Positions 14,971 to 25,100 of a stretch of 26,493 bases of DNA are shown here, piece by piece. The stretch's first letter is position 1, and every line of letters begins with the position of its first letter. The notes below the pieces were generated by a model. That model was not told the origin of the DNA. It worked only from the letters and a program-made list of their open reading frames with translations, and did not search any database. The stretch spans positions 1 to 26,493 of the IMG/VR virus record IMGVR_UViG_3300021077_000123; one strand, 5' to 3'. Made by a program: the position numbers and the translations under genes. The stretch is from a virus.

Positions 14971-15363
14971 ATGAAACACGCATATGAAAATGCAAAAGGA
15001 CAAACTATTACAGAAGTTCTACCTAATGGGCGATTCCTTAAGGCAGGGGAAAGGTTAGAAAAGGGAGACTGGCGATTGTGGGCTGATTCAAAGCACAATA
15101 CTGTTTTCTCTAGGTTTTGTTGGTGGGGGCAGACGGGGGAAGAAGTAGGAGCGGTCGATTTAAATCGATTCTACAGACCAACCAAACCTAAGTACCGAAT
15201 TCTTAAGTCTAATGAAATTATCCGAAAAGAAGATCAGCTTTACAACCCAAATACTAGAGGCTGGTCTAACGCAGGGGGTATGTCTTATGGGCAAACGGTT
15301 AGAGAAAGACTTTTTGCTGGTTCACTCTTTTCTAGAATCCGTCGCCCTGTTAAAACTAAGTAG
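14971..15363 (+). CDS. Small rightward insert gene in structural cluster, hypothetical
   Basis: 130 aa, basic, and the only rightward gene between 8876 and 26208. It has its own promoter and its 3' end overlaps the convergent neighbour by 8 bp. It holds two related segments: RFLKAGERLEKGDWRLW (about 21-37) and YRILKSNEIIRKEDQLYNP (about 76-94). This 'yRiL..gE.i.kgDe.y' motif recurs in small phage proteins of unknown function. The tail is strongly basic (SRIRRPVKTK). The position and separate promoter are those of a moron-type accessory gene, expressed apart from the structural genes. Confidence 0.7.
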   Translation: MKHAYENAKGQTITEVLPNGRFLKAGERLEKGDWRLWADSKHNTVFSRFCWWGQTGEEVGAVDLNRFYRPTKPKYRILKSNEIIRKEDQLYNPNTRGWSNAGGMSYGQTVRERLFAGSLFSRIRRPVKTK

Positions 15364-16150
15364 TTGTTCTAAGCTCTTCTAGTTCACTATCTAAATCGTC
15401 ACTACCAAAAACTTCAACAATATCAGACAGCTTGTAGCTGTTTGCAGTTGGATAGCCTTCATTTCCCAACCCTCTATCACCAGGGAATCTTGTGTTTATT
15501 TGAAGCTCTATGCCTGCTGCACTAATTTTGTTTAACAAGTCTATAGTAGCGGTACGGGCTGAATTTGATGCAGTCAACCAAAAAGAGCCAATAGGCGATT
15601 TAGGTTCATAAGCTGCCCTTTGGTACAGTATGTTAACAGAGCTTCCTATATTTAAACTAAAGGGGAATTTAAAGCCAGGGTCTATCATTAAAGTAGAGTC
15701 ATCTATGTTACCTAAACAACGTACAGGCCCCGTACATTCGTCGTAACCGTATTGGAATAGCAAATACCCAGAGTTTATTAAACTAGCTCCAGAGCTTACA
15801 AGAATTGTATTGTAGTTAGCCCCCTTCTTGATTTCTTGAGCTAAAGAAAGGTTGGTTCCGCTGATTGCGTATGGTTGAGTTAAGTCAAAGCTAAATGGAC
15901 CAACAATATCGATTGGAGAGCTTGTCACTGCTTTAGCTAATGTAAATCTTACGTTGGAATTGTCTAGATAGATATCTGACCAACGAACATTTGTATTAGT
16001 ATAACCCCCCAATGATGCGGAACTTAAAGAAAGAGCATCATTATTTTCGTCATAACTATCAATTCTCCATTCTGCATTAAGTCCATCATACCGGCTGTAT
16101 TCGGGTACGTTAACGCGTATTTGGTTCCACCAAGATCCAGTTATTGACAT
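15356..16150 (-). CDS. Structural protein, unknown type
   Basis: 264 aa from the ATG at 16150 (MSITGSWWNQIRVNVPEYSR). The frame is open back to 16228, but that stretch lies inside the upstream gene and reads like non-coding shadow. The ATG at 16150 comes 4 nt after the upstream stop, so translation is probably coupled. The protein is beta-rich and ends in an acidic tail (DDLDSELEELRTTT). No family is recognised. Its context between the Kelch protein and the tube-like protein suggests a baseplate or tail component. Confidence 0.7.
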   Translation of the reverse strand: MSITGSWWNQIRVNVPEYSRYDGLNAEWRIDSYDENNDALSLSSASLGGYTNTNVRWSDIYLDNSNVRFTLAKAVTSSPIDIVGPFSFDLTQPYAISGTNLSLAQEIKKGANYNTILVSSGASLINSGYLLFQYGYDECTGPVRCLGNIDDSTLMIDPGFKFPFSLNIGSSVNILYQRAAYEPKSPIGSFWLTASNSARTATIDLLNKISAAGIELQINTRFPGDRGLGNEGYPTANSYKLSDIVEVFGSDDLDSELEELRTTT

Positions 16151-16154
16151 AGTT

Positions 16155-17831
16155 TTATGACGGAGGTTCAGAAAGAAGATTGATGTTAGGGGTAAACGCG
16201 TTATTGTAAGTGTCTGACCACATTCCACCTATCAAAGCCAAAAAACTAAAGCTCATGTTGATAGGGGTAGCCCCCATAAGAGGTTGGGTTAGGGTGTATC
16301 TGGAAATGTGCCATTGCATTGTTTTTATATCTAGATATTCAATAGACGCTGAGTGATATCCACCATAGACATAAACTTTATTTGTTCCGGCAACGTATGA
16401 ACAAACACAATAGCTATGTGCGTTATTCATACCGTTAATCGGAGTCCAAAGTCCTGTAGCTGGATCGAAAATTTCACAGCTATTTAATTCGTAGGGGTAT
16501 TCATATTGTGTAGCGTCGTAACTAGAGATTGGGTAATTGGGACTATATCCAATACCTCCACAGACCAAAACTCTACCGTCAGGTAGTTTAGTCATACCAA
16601 AGGCGTATCTACCAACTGACATACTTCCTGTAGGACTGAAAATTGTAGTAGGAACTTGTCCAACCCCAGTACACGTAACGTCAATAATTTCACATTTATT
16701 TATTGGAGTAGATGTTGGGTAAGCCTGAGGGCCTGTTTGTCCAACGTCTTTAAAAGCTCCCGTTTTTCCACCAACAATTAAAGCATAGCTTCCTGGGGTT
16801 CCTAGATAGTTATTTACAATAGCTGTTTGATGATCCCGGCGTGCTGTAATAAGAGGTTGGGTAGTTGCAGTCCAAGACGATGTGTAAGGACTAAAGAAAA
16901 AAGCACTGTTTTTTGAGGATGTTAGGTCAGAATTTAACCCACCTGTCATTAGAATTACATTAGAGGTTGGTATAGAAATTGCCGAAGACTTTACCATAGC
17001 TTCAGGGCATGAGGTTGAGCTTCTAACAACACCGCTTGGGCTTAATATATAGGTGGATGTGCTACCAGTAGTCCAAGTGTCTAGCCCTCCCGTAAAAAGC
17101 AATTGATCTGAATACAGGTCAGATTCTATAACGCAACATGTAGGGAATAGTCTAGCCGCAACTGCAAAATTTGTGCAAACTAAAGATAAACTGTCATTTG
17201 TATCGTCGTGCGTTAGCGTTAAAACATCAGCGCTTGCCTTAGGAGAAAACACCCCAAACCCAGAATTCCCCCCAATAAGCCATCCATGTTGTGTGTCTTT
17301 TGAGTTAGTTTTTCCCGCATAGAATTGTCCATAAACACCAATAGGTGGCTTAAAACTTGATGCATCTGTAGGATCTCTGTTGGCTACTAATTGTCCAATA
17401 TCGCTGTCTTTTGTTGCAAGAGGGTTCCCGTTATTTGTAGATCCATCTATTAAAATATAACTACCAACTAAATCTTGAAATATCGGAGGTGCAGAAGGAT
17501 TACCATCAGAAGTAATAGAAAGAGAAGACGCAGCATAAATAGTTGCTTTCCGAGGAGTCACATTACCATCTTGATCGGGATATCCTTGAGATAACTCAGT
17601 AATTTGAGGAATCAGAAGGTGGGTTGTTTTAGTTGGTTCGAAATAAAAAGGATGCCTTAAGTATGCTGCGTATCCATTAGACCTTTGAACAGCAACACTT
17701 GTGGCAGGAATAGATACTTTAGCTTTGCCATCAATTTGAATAACAGATGCCCACAAAATATTATCGTGGACCCGTTTTGTTGTAGGTCTCCAAAAGCAAA
17801 GATCTTTACTGTAAACTTGATTTATATTCAT
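16155..17831 (-). CDS. Kelch-repeat tail protein
   Basis: 558 aa from the ATG at 17831 (MNINQVYSKDLCFWRP); a TTG further up at 17891 lies inside the previous gene and is less likely. Residues of about 245-535 contain six Kelch double-glycine turns (LLFTGG, VILMTGG, ALIVGG, VLVCGG, VYVYGG, LALIGG) with the typical downstream pattern, for example ELNSCEIFDPATGLWTPING. This predicts a six- or seven-bladed beta-propeller. The N-terminal 240 residues are probably a virion attachment region. Kelch propellers bind glycans or proteins, so host-surface contact is plausible. It is related to the Kelch part of the giant protein two genes upstream. Confidence 0.8.
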   Translation of the reverse strand: MNINQVYSKDLCFWRPTTKRVHDNILWASVIQIDGKAKVSIPATSVAVQRSNGYAAYLRHPFYFEPTKTTHLLIPQITELSQGYPDQDGNVTPRKATIYAASSLSITSDGNPSAPPIFQDLVGSYILIDGSTNNGNPLATKDSDIGQLVANRDPTDASSFKPPIGVYGQFYAGKTNSKDTQHGWLIGGNSGFGVFSPKASADVLTLTHDDTNDSLSLVCTNFAVAARLFPTCCVIESDLYSDQLLFTGGLDTWTTGSTSTYILSPSGVVRSSTSCPEAMVKSSAISIPTSNVILMTGGLNSDLTSSKNSAFFFSPYTSSWTATTQPLITARRDHQTAIVNNYLGTPGSYALIVGGKTGAFKDVGQTGPQAYPTSTPINKCEIIDVTCTGVGQVPTTIFSPTGSMSVGRYAFGMTKLPDGRVLVCGGIGYSPNYPISSYDATQYEYPYELNSCEIFDPATGLWTPINGMNNAHSYCVCSYVAGTNKVYVYGGYHSASIEYLDIKTMQWHISRYTLTQPLMGATPINMSFSFLALIGGMWSDTYNNAFTPNINLLSEPPS

Positions 17832-17881
17832 TTTTAATCTTTTACGGTCCAGCCAAAGCAACGTTAATCCAAAAAGTAGAA

Positions 17882-19174
17882 TCAACTGCAAGTGCTAGAT
17901 TGGTCCATATAGTTAGATTGTATCTCAAACCAAATATCCAATGAAGGAGAATATGAATAATTTACATTGGTTATAGCAAAGCTTCCTTGTAGCTCTGAAG
18001 GAAAGTTAGCTCCAATTATTGTAATATAGTCACCTACATGTAGTTTTGATATGTCTACGGCAGTGTTAGGCTTGAAACGAACGGTTCCTGTTGAAGGATT
18101 TGTGATTGTCCAGGTTATAGCAAGTAGTGAAAGGGAGTTTGTAAATCGCTGAATGACTTGTGAATCGAAATGAAGGCAAGGTTGAAGAGTGCCTCCTAGA
18201 CCAGTAACACTAGACCTTATCCCCTTGGTTTTGCTGTAAATTCTTATTTTTTTCTGACTAATCGTGGCAAATGCGTCTACGTTGTTTTTGTCAAAGGCAA
18301 AGTTAAGAGCTGCCACCAACTCTAACGCAGTGACTCTGAGGGGGTTACTGTAGTCCGCCCAGTTAACAACAAAATGAAAGCTTTTAGATTGATCAAACAA
18401 GATATCAAGGTTCGCTTTATCAAAAAGCTGAAAGGGTTCTTCTAGATCACTTTCAAAAAAGCCATGAACCGAATCCACTCCATACATTATTTCTAGAACA
18501 GAAAGTAAGGCGTCGTTTGTTAGTTTGGAATTTATAGTTGTTACAGCAAGTTTTCTAAAATCAGTGTCTGAAATACCTAGTTTTGTTGGCTTTTGTACCC
18601 CTCGATCTCCAGCAATGGTTGTCAGATAGTTATCGCTAGCAGTAGAGATCGAATATTGGTCTAAGGCCAGTCTAGCTTGGTTTTCTATGATAGAGTCTCC
18701 AGCTGCTATTCCAGCTAAGATCCCAGCAAAAACCTTTTTGTTTCTAAATTCTTTTGGAATAAAGCTAGAAACGTCGTTTTGAACAATGTTTGATCCAAAT
18801 TCTCCTTGTAGAGATTTGTCGGTTAAATCAAAGACTATTTCAGTATTCGATGGGAGGGATAGATTGTCCGAGTCTGCTGAGAAGATAGAGTTAGGTGGGC
18901 CAGACAAAAAGAAAATGGTCCACTGGCCAATGGAAAGAGGAGCGCTCAAATAAAGACGCACTGAATTAGTGGAGTTATTGTACTGCGCTAGATTAACCGT
19001 AATTTGGGAAGGCCCTGTTATAGAATAATTACTTGCTCTTGTCCCGTTAGTAATTCCTCTTGTGAAATTTATAATAATTGTGCTGTCGTCTAATAGTTCG
19101 ATTGACGAAACAAGAAAGGCATTCCCAATTGTAGGGGCTCCGTTACTGTTAGCTGTATCTAGAATCGATAACAT
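17882..19174 (-). CDS. Tail/baseplate protein downstream of gpJ-like gene
   Basis: 430 aa. The ATG overlaps the stop of the baseplate-J gene (TAATG) and AGGA lies upstream, so the two are coupled. Residues 20-100 look like an Ig-like or SbsA-type domain (VSSIELLDDSTIIINFTRGI). The middle (KEFRNKKVFAGILAGIAAGD to FRKLAVTTINSKLTNDAL) is helical, and the C-terminal part is beta. In many contractile phages the gene after gpJ encodes gpI or another wedge protein; this order suggests the same place in the baseplate, but no clear gpI signature was recognised. Confidence 0.7.
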   Translation of the reverse strand: MLSILDTANSNGAPTIGNAFLVSSIELLDDSTIIINFTRGITNGTRASNYSITGPSQITVNLAQYNNSTNSVRLYLSAPLSIGQWTIFFLSGPPNSIFSADSDNLSLPSNTEIVFDLTDKSLQGEFGSNIVQNDVSSFIPKEFRNKKVFAGILAGIAAGDSIIENQARLALDQYSISTASDNYLTTIAGDRGVQKPTKLGISDTDFRKLAVTTINSKLTNDALLSVLEIMYGVDSVHGFFESDLEEPFQLFDKANLDILFDQSKSFHFVVNWADYSNPLRVTALELVAALNFAFDKNNVDAFATISQKKIRIYSKTKGIRSSVTGLGGTLQPCLHFDSQVIQRFTNSLSLLAITWTITNPSTGTVRFKPNTAVDISKLHVGDYITIIGANFPSELQGSFAITNVNYSYSPSLDIWFEIQSNYMDQSSTCS

Positions 19175-22100
19175 TAAGTTCCTACAACTAGGACGTGGAT
19201 ATCGTTTTCAAAATCAACAACCATTGCTTTTTCTTGTCCTCTAACTGGAATTTGATCTTTAACTGAGCTGTATTCAGGGGATATAACGCTGACCGCTACA
19301 ACTCCATTAACCCCTTGGACAGCAGAAATAATGTCAGAAATTGCTATCGGAACTCCAATTTCACTTGCGTTTATAACACCTGACGCAGCGGATTTTATAG
19401 CTCCTATTGTGTCTATATTGGGGGTGTTGCTTTGTAGTCTGACTTGCAGTGTTAGTTTAATTTGCTTTATTGTAGGACCTTGAATTAATACAGAAGCCCC
19501 CTCTGAAACGTACCCGCTGTAATTGTCGGGATCTGCGCTGTCTCCATAAATGACCCGCTTTACTTCTGCAATTAACCCAGAGTTATAACGATATGCGTCC
19601 GTACCGTTTTTTACAGAATTTGGAAAATCAAGTTTATCTAAAGCTTTTACAATTGTTCCAGCCGATTCATTCCAAAGAGGCAAGTTTCCGCTATCGTCAA
19701 TAAGAAGATCTACATTATCAGAGTTTGATGCGTTAGGAGAAATCGTTATTAACTTCTTAACGCCATGAGTTGGGGCTTTTTCAACAATTCCAATATCTTT
19801 GCTTAGAGTAGGAACATTACCAGAAAAAGAGGTAGTCTTGTTTTTGTCTAGAGATACTGTTATTGTAGTGTCAGTATAAAATTTTCCAACATCTACAATT
19901 GTCCAAGACCCTTTGTTTTTTTCTCCAAACATGTCAGTGTTAATAACTAAACTGTCCCCAACAACAGGAGATTCATCGCTAAGAACTATCAACTCAGCCC
20001 CAGCGGTTTCGTCTACTGAATTTAAGTTATCGATCCAAATTGTGTAGATTGCTTCAGTTTGACTGAAGCGAAGGATTTTAAACACCCCACAGTTTGTAGG
20101 GGATATAGAATCATACATGTGTCTTATAGATAACCAATTCCCAGCGACTAGTTTAGACAAATTAGCATAAGAGTATTGACAAACCGACTTAGGAATGTTT
20201 ATCGTAGTGTATCTTCCGATTTTTTCTACATTAAATACAGCTTCATTGTTCAGCGAAGCGTTTTGTAGGTTTAGTTTGCTGTATGGCGTTGATGAAAAAG
20301 TAAAAACGCCACTGCTATTAATAGACAAAACGCTGTTGTTGTTCCCCCAAATAGGGCTTGCCTCGTTTGTGATTTTAGGGCAGACACTCGTGTTGTTTAA
20401 TTCAATCCAAGAATTGCCACAAAACCCTTCGCTTTCAGCTTTTGTTGTTGTTAAAACCATTCCTAACAAAGGAGAGTTTGCGTGTATAGGGGTCGACACG
20501 GCGTTTCCAATAACAGAAGCGGTCTTTAGGTTAGCTGACCCTCCTTGCACAAACACAGACCCTGCCTTACCAGGAGTGTTTGTTTGAATTTGTACCTTTG
20601 TTCCATTTTCACTTGAGCTAACGTCTGCGACGGACCAAAGGCCAGTAATAGCTGGGGTATTAAGCCATTGAACAACGGAATCGGTTAGTTGAGGAGCTAG
20701 GTAAAAAATTTCGTTAGTAAAGTCAGAGTTGGTAGCTAAAGTAGAAGAAACAGGAAGCTTCAAATCAAAAGTTGTAGGTAATGTTGTATTTGCCGGAGAA
20801 TTTGTGGCTTTGACATAATTGACACCATCTGAAAAAAGGCTTCTTGCGTCATAGCTATTTTGTGCGTCCCAATCTGCTATAGTAAGGCTTCCTAACCCAG
20901 TTCCCGTTATAGTAGCCGATACAGGGCTATTGGGATCTGAGTTTACAACAGAGGCCAGGCTAGAGGCTGTTGTAGTGGCTAAAGCAAATATTTGTAAATC
21001 GCTTTGTTTGTCTAAAAGTGTCCAAACAACAGTAGACGCAGTAGTTAGGTCTGGATTTAATTGATAGCATTCAATTAGTTGGCGATTGGCGTCAATTGAA
21101 GCAATTCTCATCGTGCTTGCGTTAATTAATCTAGACGGCAAAGAAGATCCTGCTGAGCCAGGCATTATAATTTTTACAAGATCGCCAACAGCCACTTCAT
21201 CATCAAACCTCGCCTTTTGATTTGGGTCTGTACTAATGGTTCCTGGATTTGCCACTGCGTTCCAAATTGTTCCATCGTTCAAAGCGTTATTGTCTAACAG
21301 GTAACTCTCTATTGTGATGCGCCAACTAGTTGGGGATGTTTTTGAGATAGCTTTGATTTTAAACTGACCGTTTTGCAGGCTCAAAGAAGTAGGAGACGCC
21401 CCCTCATACCAAAGAACATCTCCTGCGTTCAGACCAGGATCGTCAAGTGTAGAGGGGAACTCAATGTCTAGGTATGTCTCCCCGTTGGTTACAGGACGGC
21501 TTCCTTGCGTTACTGTAAACCCGGTAAAGATATAAGTTGACCAAACTTTAGTCGTTGCTCCAGTAGCCGATACTTTGCAAACACCAAGTCTAGTGTTAGC
21601 GCTTATGTTTCTGTTTTTACGTAGTGCTCCCGATCCAACGTTTACGTCTATGGTTGCTCTAGGGGATCCTCTGTAGAAACTATCCTGGTTGTCTCCCATA
21701 GAAACCGAAACAGGTTGATTAGGAGAGGTTGGATAGACATAACGAATTGCTGCACTGTTTCCTTCTTCTCCAAACCTGTAATATCTCCAAAGGATACGCT
21801 TGGTTGTGTCAGAAGCGTCAGTTAAAACCCTCGCTCTAGAAATAATCGCGAAGTCGTTAAAATTGTAGTCTATACCGAAGGCACTGGAAATTGTTTTATT
21901 GGAGTTGTCAGCGTCTTTTAGAGAAAGAGGGCTTTGATAAGTCCCATTGGTACCCAATTTGCGGGCCATAGGGATTACAAAAGCCTTAGTGTTATTGTCC
22001 CCATCAACACTTACGTTTAAAGTGTCTGTAACAGAAAACTTAAAAGGACTCGCAATGTAGACAGGATTGCTTACAATCACAGGGACTTCACTTCTAAGTG

Positions 22101-25100
22101 ATATTTTGTTGCTTAAGGAATAATTTTCAAAATCACTGGCGATATTAGTCTGAGTAGAAGAAAGATTCCCAATAACTCCCCTAATTCCCTTACAATTGCC
22201 AAACACGTTGTTGATTAAAAATGTCGAGTTTGTCCCCCCTACAGGATTACTTCTAAGCCCAACAACTGTACCGTTTGGCGGAACAGGTTCTGGGTTGTAA
22301 AAAGATCCCTGAGTTTCGCTATACATTGGGGTGTCAAGGATCTGGGGAAGAGCGTCTGATGACGCTTTTGTTTTTGCTCCAACAGTTCTTAACTGAAGCC
22401 CTAAAGGAGTCCCAATACCACTTCCAGAATTTACACTGGCATATTGAGAACGCTGGCTTATGACAATGTTGTTTGGAGAGAATGAAGGTAAAGCTACATC
22501 CTGATCTACTAATAAAAGGGAACCTTCGCTTGATAGGGTTGACAAACGAATTTTTGTGGTTTGAAATGGATTAGCTATGATGTCTTCCCCCCCAAGATTC
22601 AGTACAGGAACTAAGGAGTTTGCTGTATATAGAAACCCTGAATTTGAAGGAACTGAAACAGTGCTTATTGGATATTTACTTCGAACAGCTTTAAGTCTGC
22701 CATTAGCTAAAACAGTAGACGAAAAATTAGGTACAGGGTGCAGTCTGTTAGTTCCACTACAATCCACTAAATCTGTATTAGCAATTCCTGAAAAACTACT
22801 CGAAAAAGAGTCGTTTGAAATTGCCCCACCAAAAGAAGCAATGGTATCGGCTCCGGTTATTGCCACAGGACAGCTAGCCTCTTTGCTGCCTAATACGTTC
22901 AATATATATGGAGGTCCACCATTTACGGTAGCCCAAAGGTCAGTGCTTGGAGTATAAAAATAATCAGAAACTGGATATGAATTGCTACCTGTGTTGATGT
23001 TAATGCCACCAGCCACAATTTTGTTTGAGGTGGCAGATACAACTAAGTCTGTTTGAACAAATTCCGCAGACCAAGACGGATGGTCGTGAACAATGGATTT
23101 TTCTGTTCCCCAGGTGTTTGGGCCTAGCGTTAATACTTGGTAGGTTCCAGTGCTTATAGAGTCAGTTTTTGAGTTATCTAAATTAAGTCTGGTTGCGTTA
23201 CCGGCAGCAACTAAAACAGTACCATTAGTAGCAAGTCCAAAAAAGGCTCTTGGAGTTGCTAGACTGGCCCCTGGCATAGATGACCATGAATGGAAAGTGT
23301 CCGAATATAATTCAGCGCTGCTAACCATTATCGCCGGATTTGCAATAGTTGATATTCCACCAAAAACCATGATTCCGCCAGTAGTTTTAACTGCTCTATG
23401 TCCATATCTTGGGGTGGACATTAAAACAGACGGGCTGCTTTGATACAGGTTGCCAGGAGGGTTGTATTGAATACTAGTATTTAGTGCGCCGCTTCCTAGA
23501 GTTGTTGAAGAGCAGCCTCCAGCAATTAACACCATCCCGTTGTCTAGCAAGGTGGCCGTATGATGAACTCTAGGTTGAGGAGTAGAGTTACTGTCGCTAA
23601 TTGGTAAAGGCGGTCCACTTGTAAAAGTGTTTAGAGTTGGATCATAAAGCTCTGTAGTAGCTGTAGGACTTCCGCTACTATCAAATCCTCCTGCAATAAA
23701 AACCTTACCACTGTTTAATAAAGTAGCTGTATGGTAAGCTCTAGGGGTGATCATGTTGGGCAACTGTGTCCACGATCCATCAACAGGGTTGTATTTTTGG
23801 CAATCCCCTGTGACGTTCCTACCCTTTAACACACCTGGTAATCCGATTCCAGGCTGAATAGATGTACAGCCACCTATTACGATTACGCTAGAGGAACTTG
23901 TAGAAGTTGCTGTATGTCCAATACGAGTAGCGGTGTCAGCGTCTTTTTCGATGACAAAAGATTCTCCTTGATTTTCGTTTCTATAAATTCCTTCCCAATT
24001 TGAAGGAAAGGCAGGATCTGTTAATAACAGCCAATCGCCTTGTTTCAATCCCGGAATAGACATAGAGGTATTATTAGCGTCCTGGATTTCAAACGAGTTA
24101 GAAACGGCAGATGAACCGTTAGGCAGGAGGCTTGAGTGGTAAGTCCCCTTGTTAAAGATACCTGTTGGGATTATAGTTGCCTCCGGATCATCTACACAAA
24201 TATAGTAAGTAGAGTCTGAATCAAGAGAGATTGGGGTAGTACCCATATCAGTTTCGACAAAAGCTTCGGCCCATTGAGTTCCTAGGGACAGTCTGTCAAA
24301 TTGTGATAGTGGAAAATTTAAAGCGATGGATCCAACAGATCTGTCAATTTGGTAATCATTAGAAATTCCTGTACTTGTACCAGCGTTAAACACTCCTTTT
24401 GTTACTAAAGAGCCCCCTGAAATAGAAACGGAAGCGGAATCGGATTTTCCTTTGTTTGAAGTAAGAATTACTTGATCATTTTGAGGGGTTGCTGTAATAC
24501 CTGGCAGGCTATTAGTTAGAACATCGCTCCAAATTTGAGGAGTGGCGTTGCTTAGTATGGAATGTCCTAAAGCCTGGAAGTCAGCGTCTGTAATTGTGTA
24601 GGTAAAACTTCCGGTATTATCTGTTTCTAGCACAATTGTTTCGGATGTAAACAAAGGCTTCCAAAGAGAAAACTGATTAGAAATGATTTGAGCTAAGCTA
24701 CCGTCTTTAGAAAGCAGTTTGTCGTTTAGATACAAGGATGATGTATAGACTGGAGTTGTGCTTAATCCGCAAATGATAGCAACGTCTGTTTCAGGGTTTG
24801 GTCCCAAGACGACTTGGATGTCATCGTTGTTTTCTGACTTGCTAAAAATAGCAAAAGAACTTCCAGACTGGGTTGTTCTTGCTTGAAATAGACAGTCTGG
24901 GTCAGAGTTTATAGAGGAAATCATGTCAAACGCCGAAACAGACGTATCTGTGTTTTGATCAAAATAATGAGTGGAACTAACCCCACCAATAGTTAGTGTT
25001 AATTCTGCTCCATCAGGGATAGACCAAGGAGCAAAGTTACTGGCTTCTACGAAAGCTTGGGCAATCGGAGAGAATGTAGTTAAAAAGTCTGTTTCTCCTC

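Noticed and set aside
16151-16228. Upstream extension of the 264-aa structural gene to 16228
   Set aside because: It lies wholly inside the Kelch gene, and the ATG at 16150 follows that gene's stop by 4 nt, the more usual layout.
17832-17891. TTG start adding MQLILLFGLTLLWL to the Kelch protein, looking like a signal peptide
   Set aside because: Rare start overlapping the previous gene; the internal ATG at 17831 is better placed, and a virion structural protein needs no export signal.
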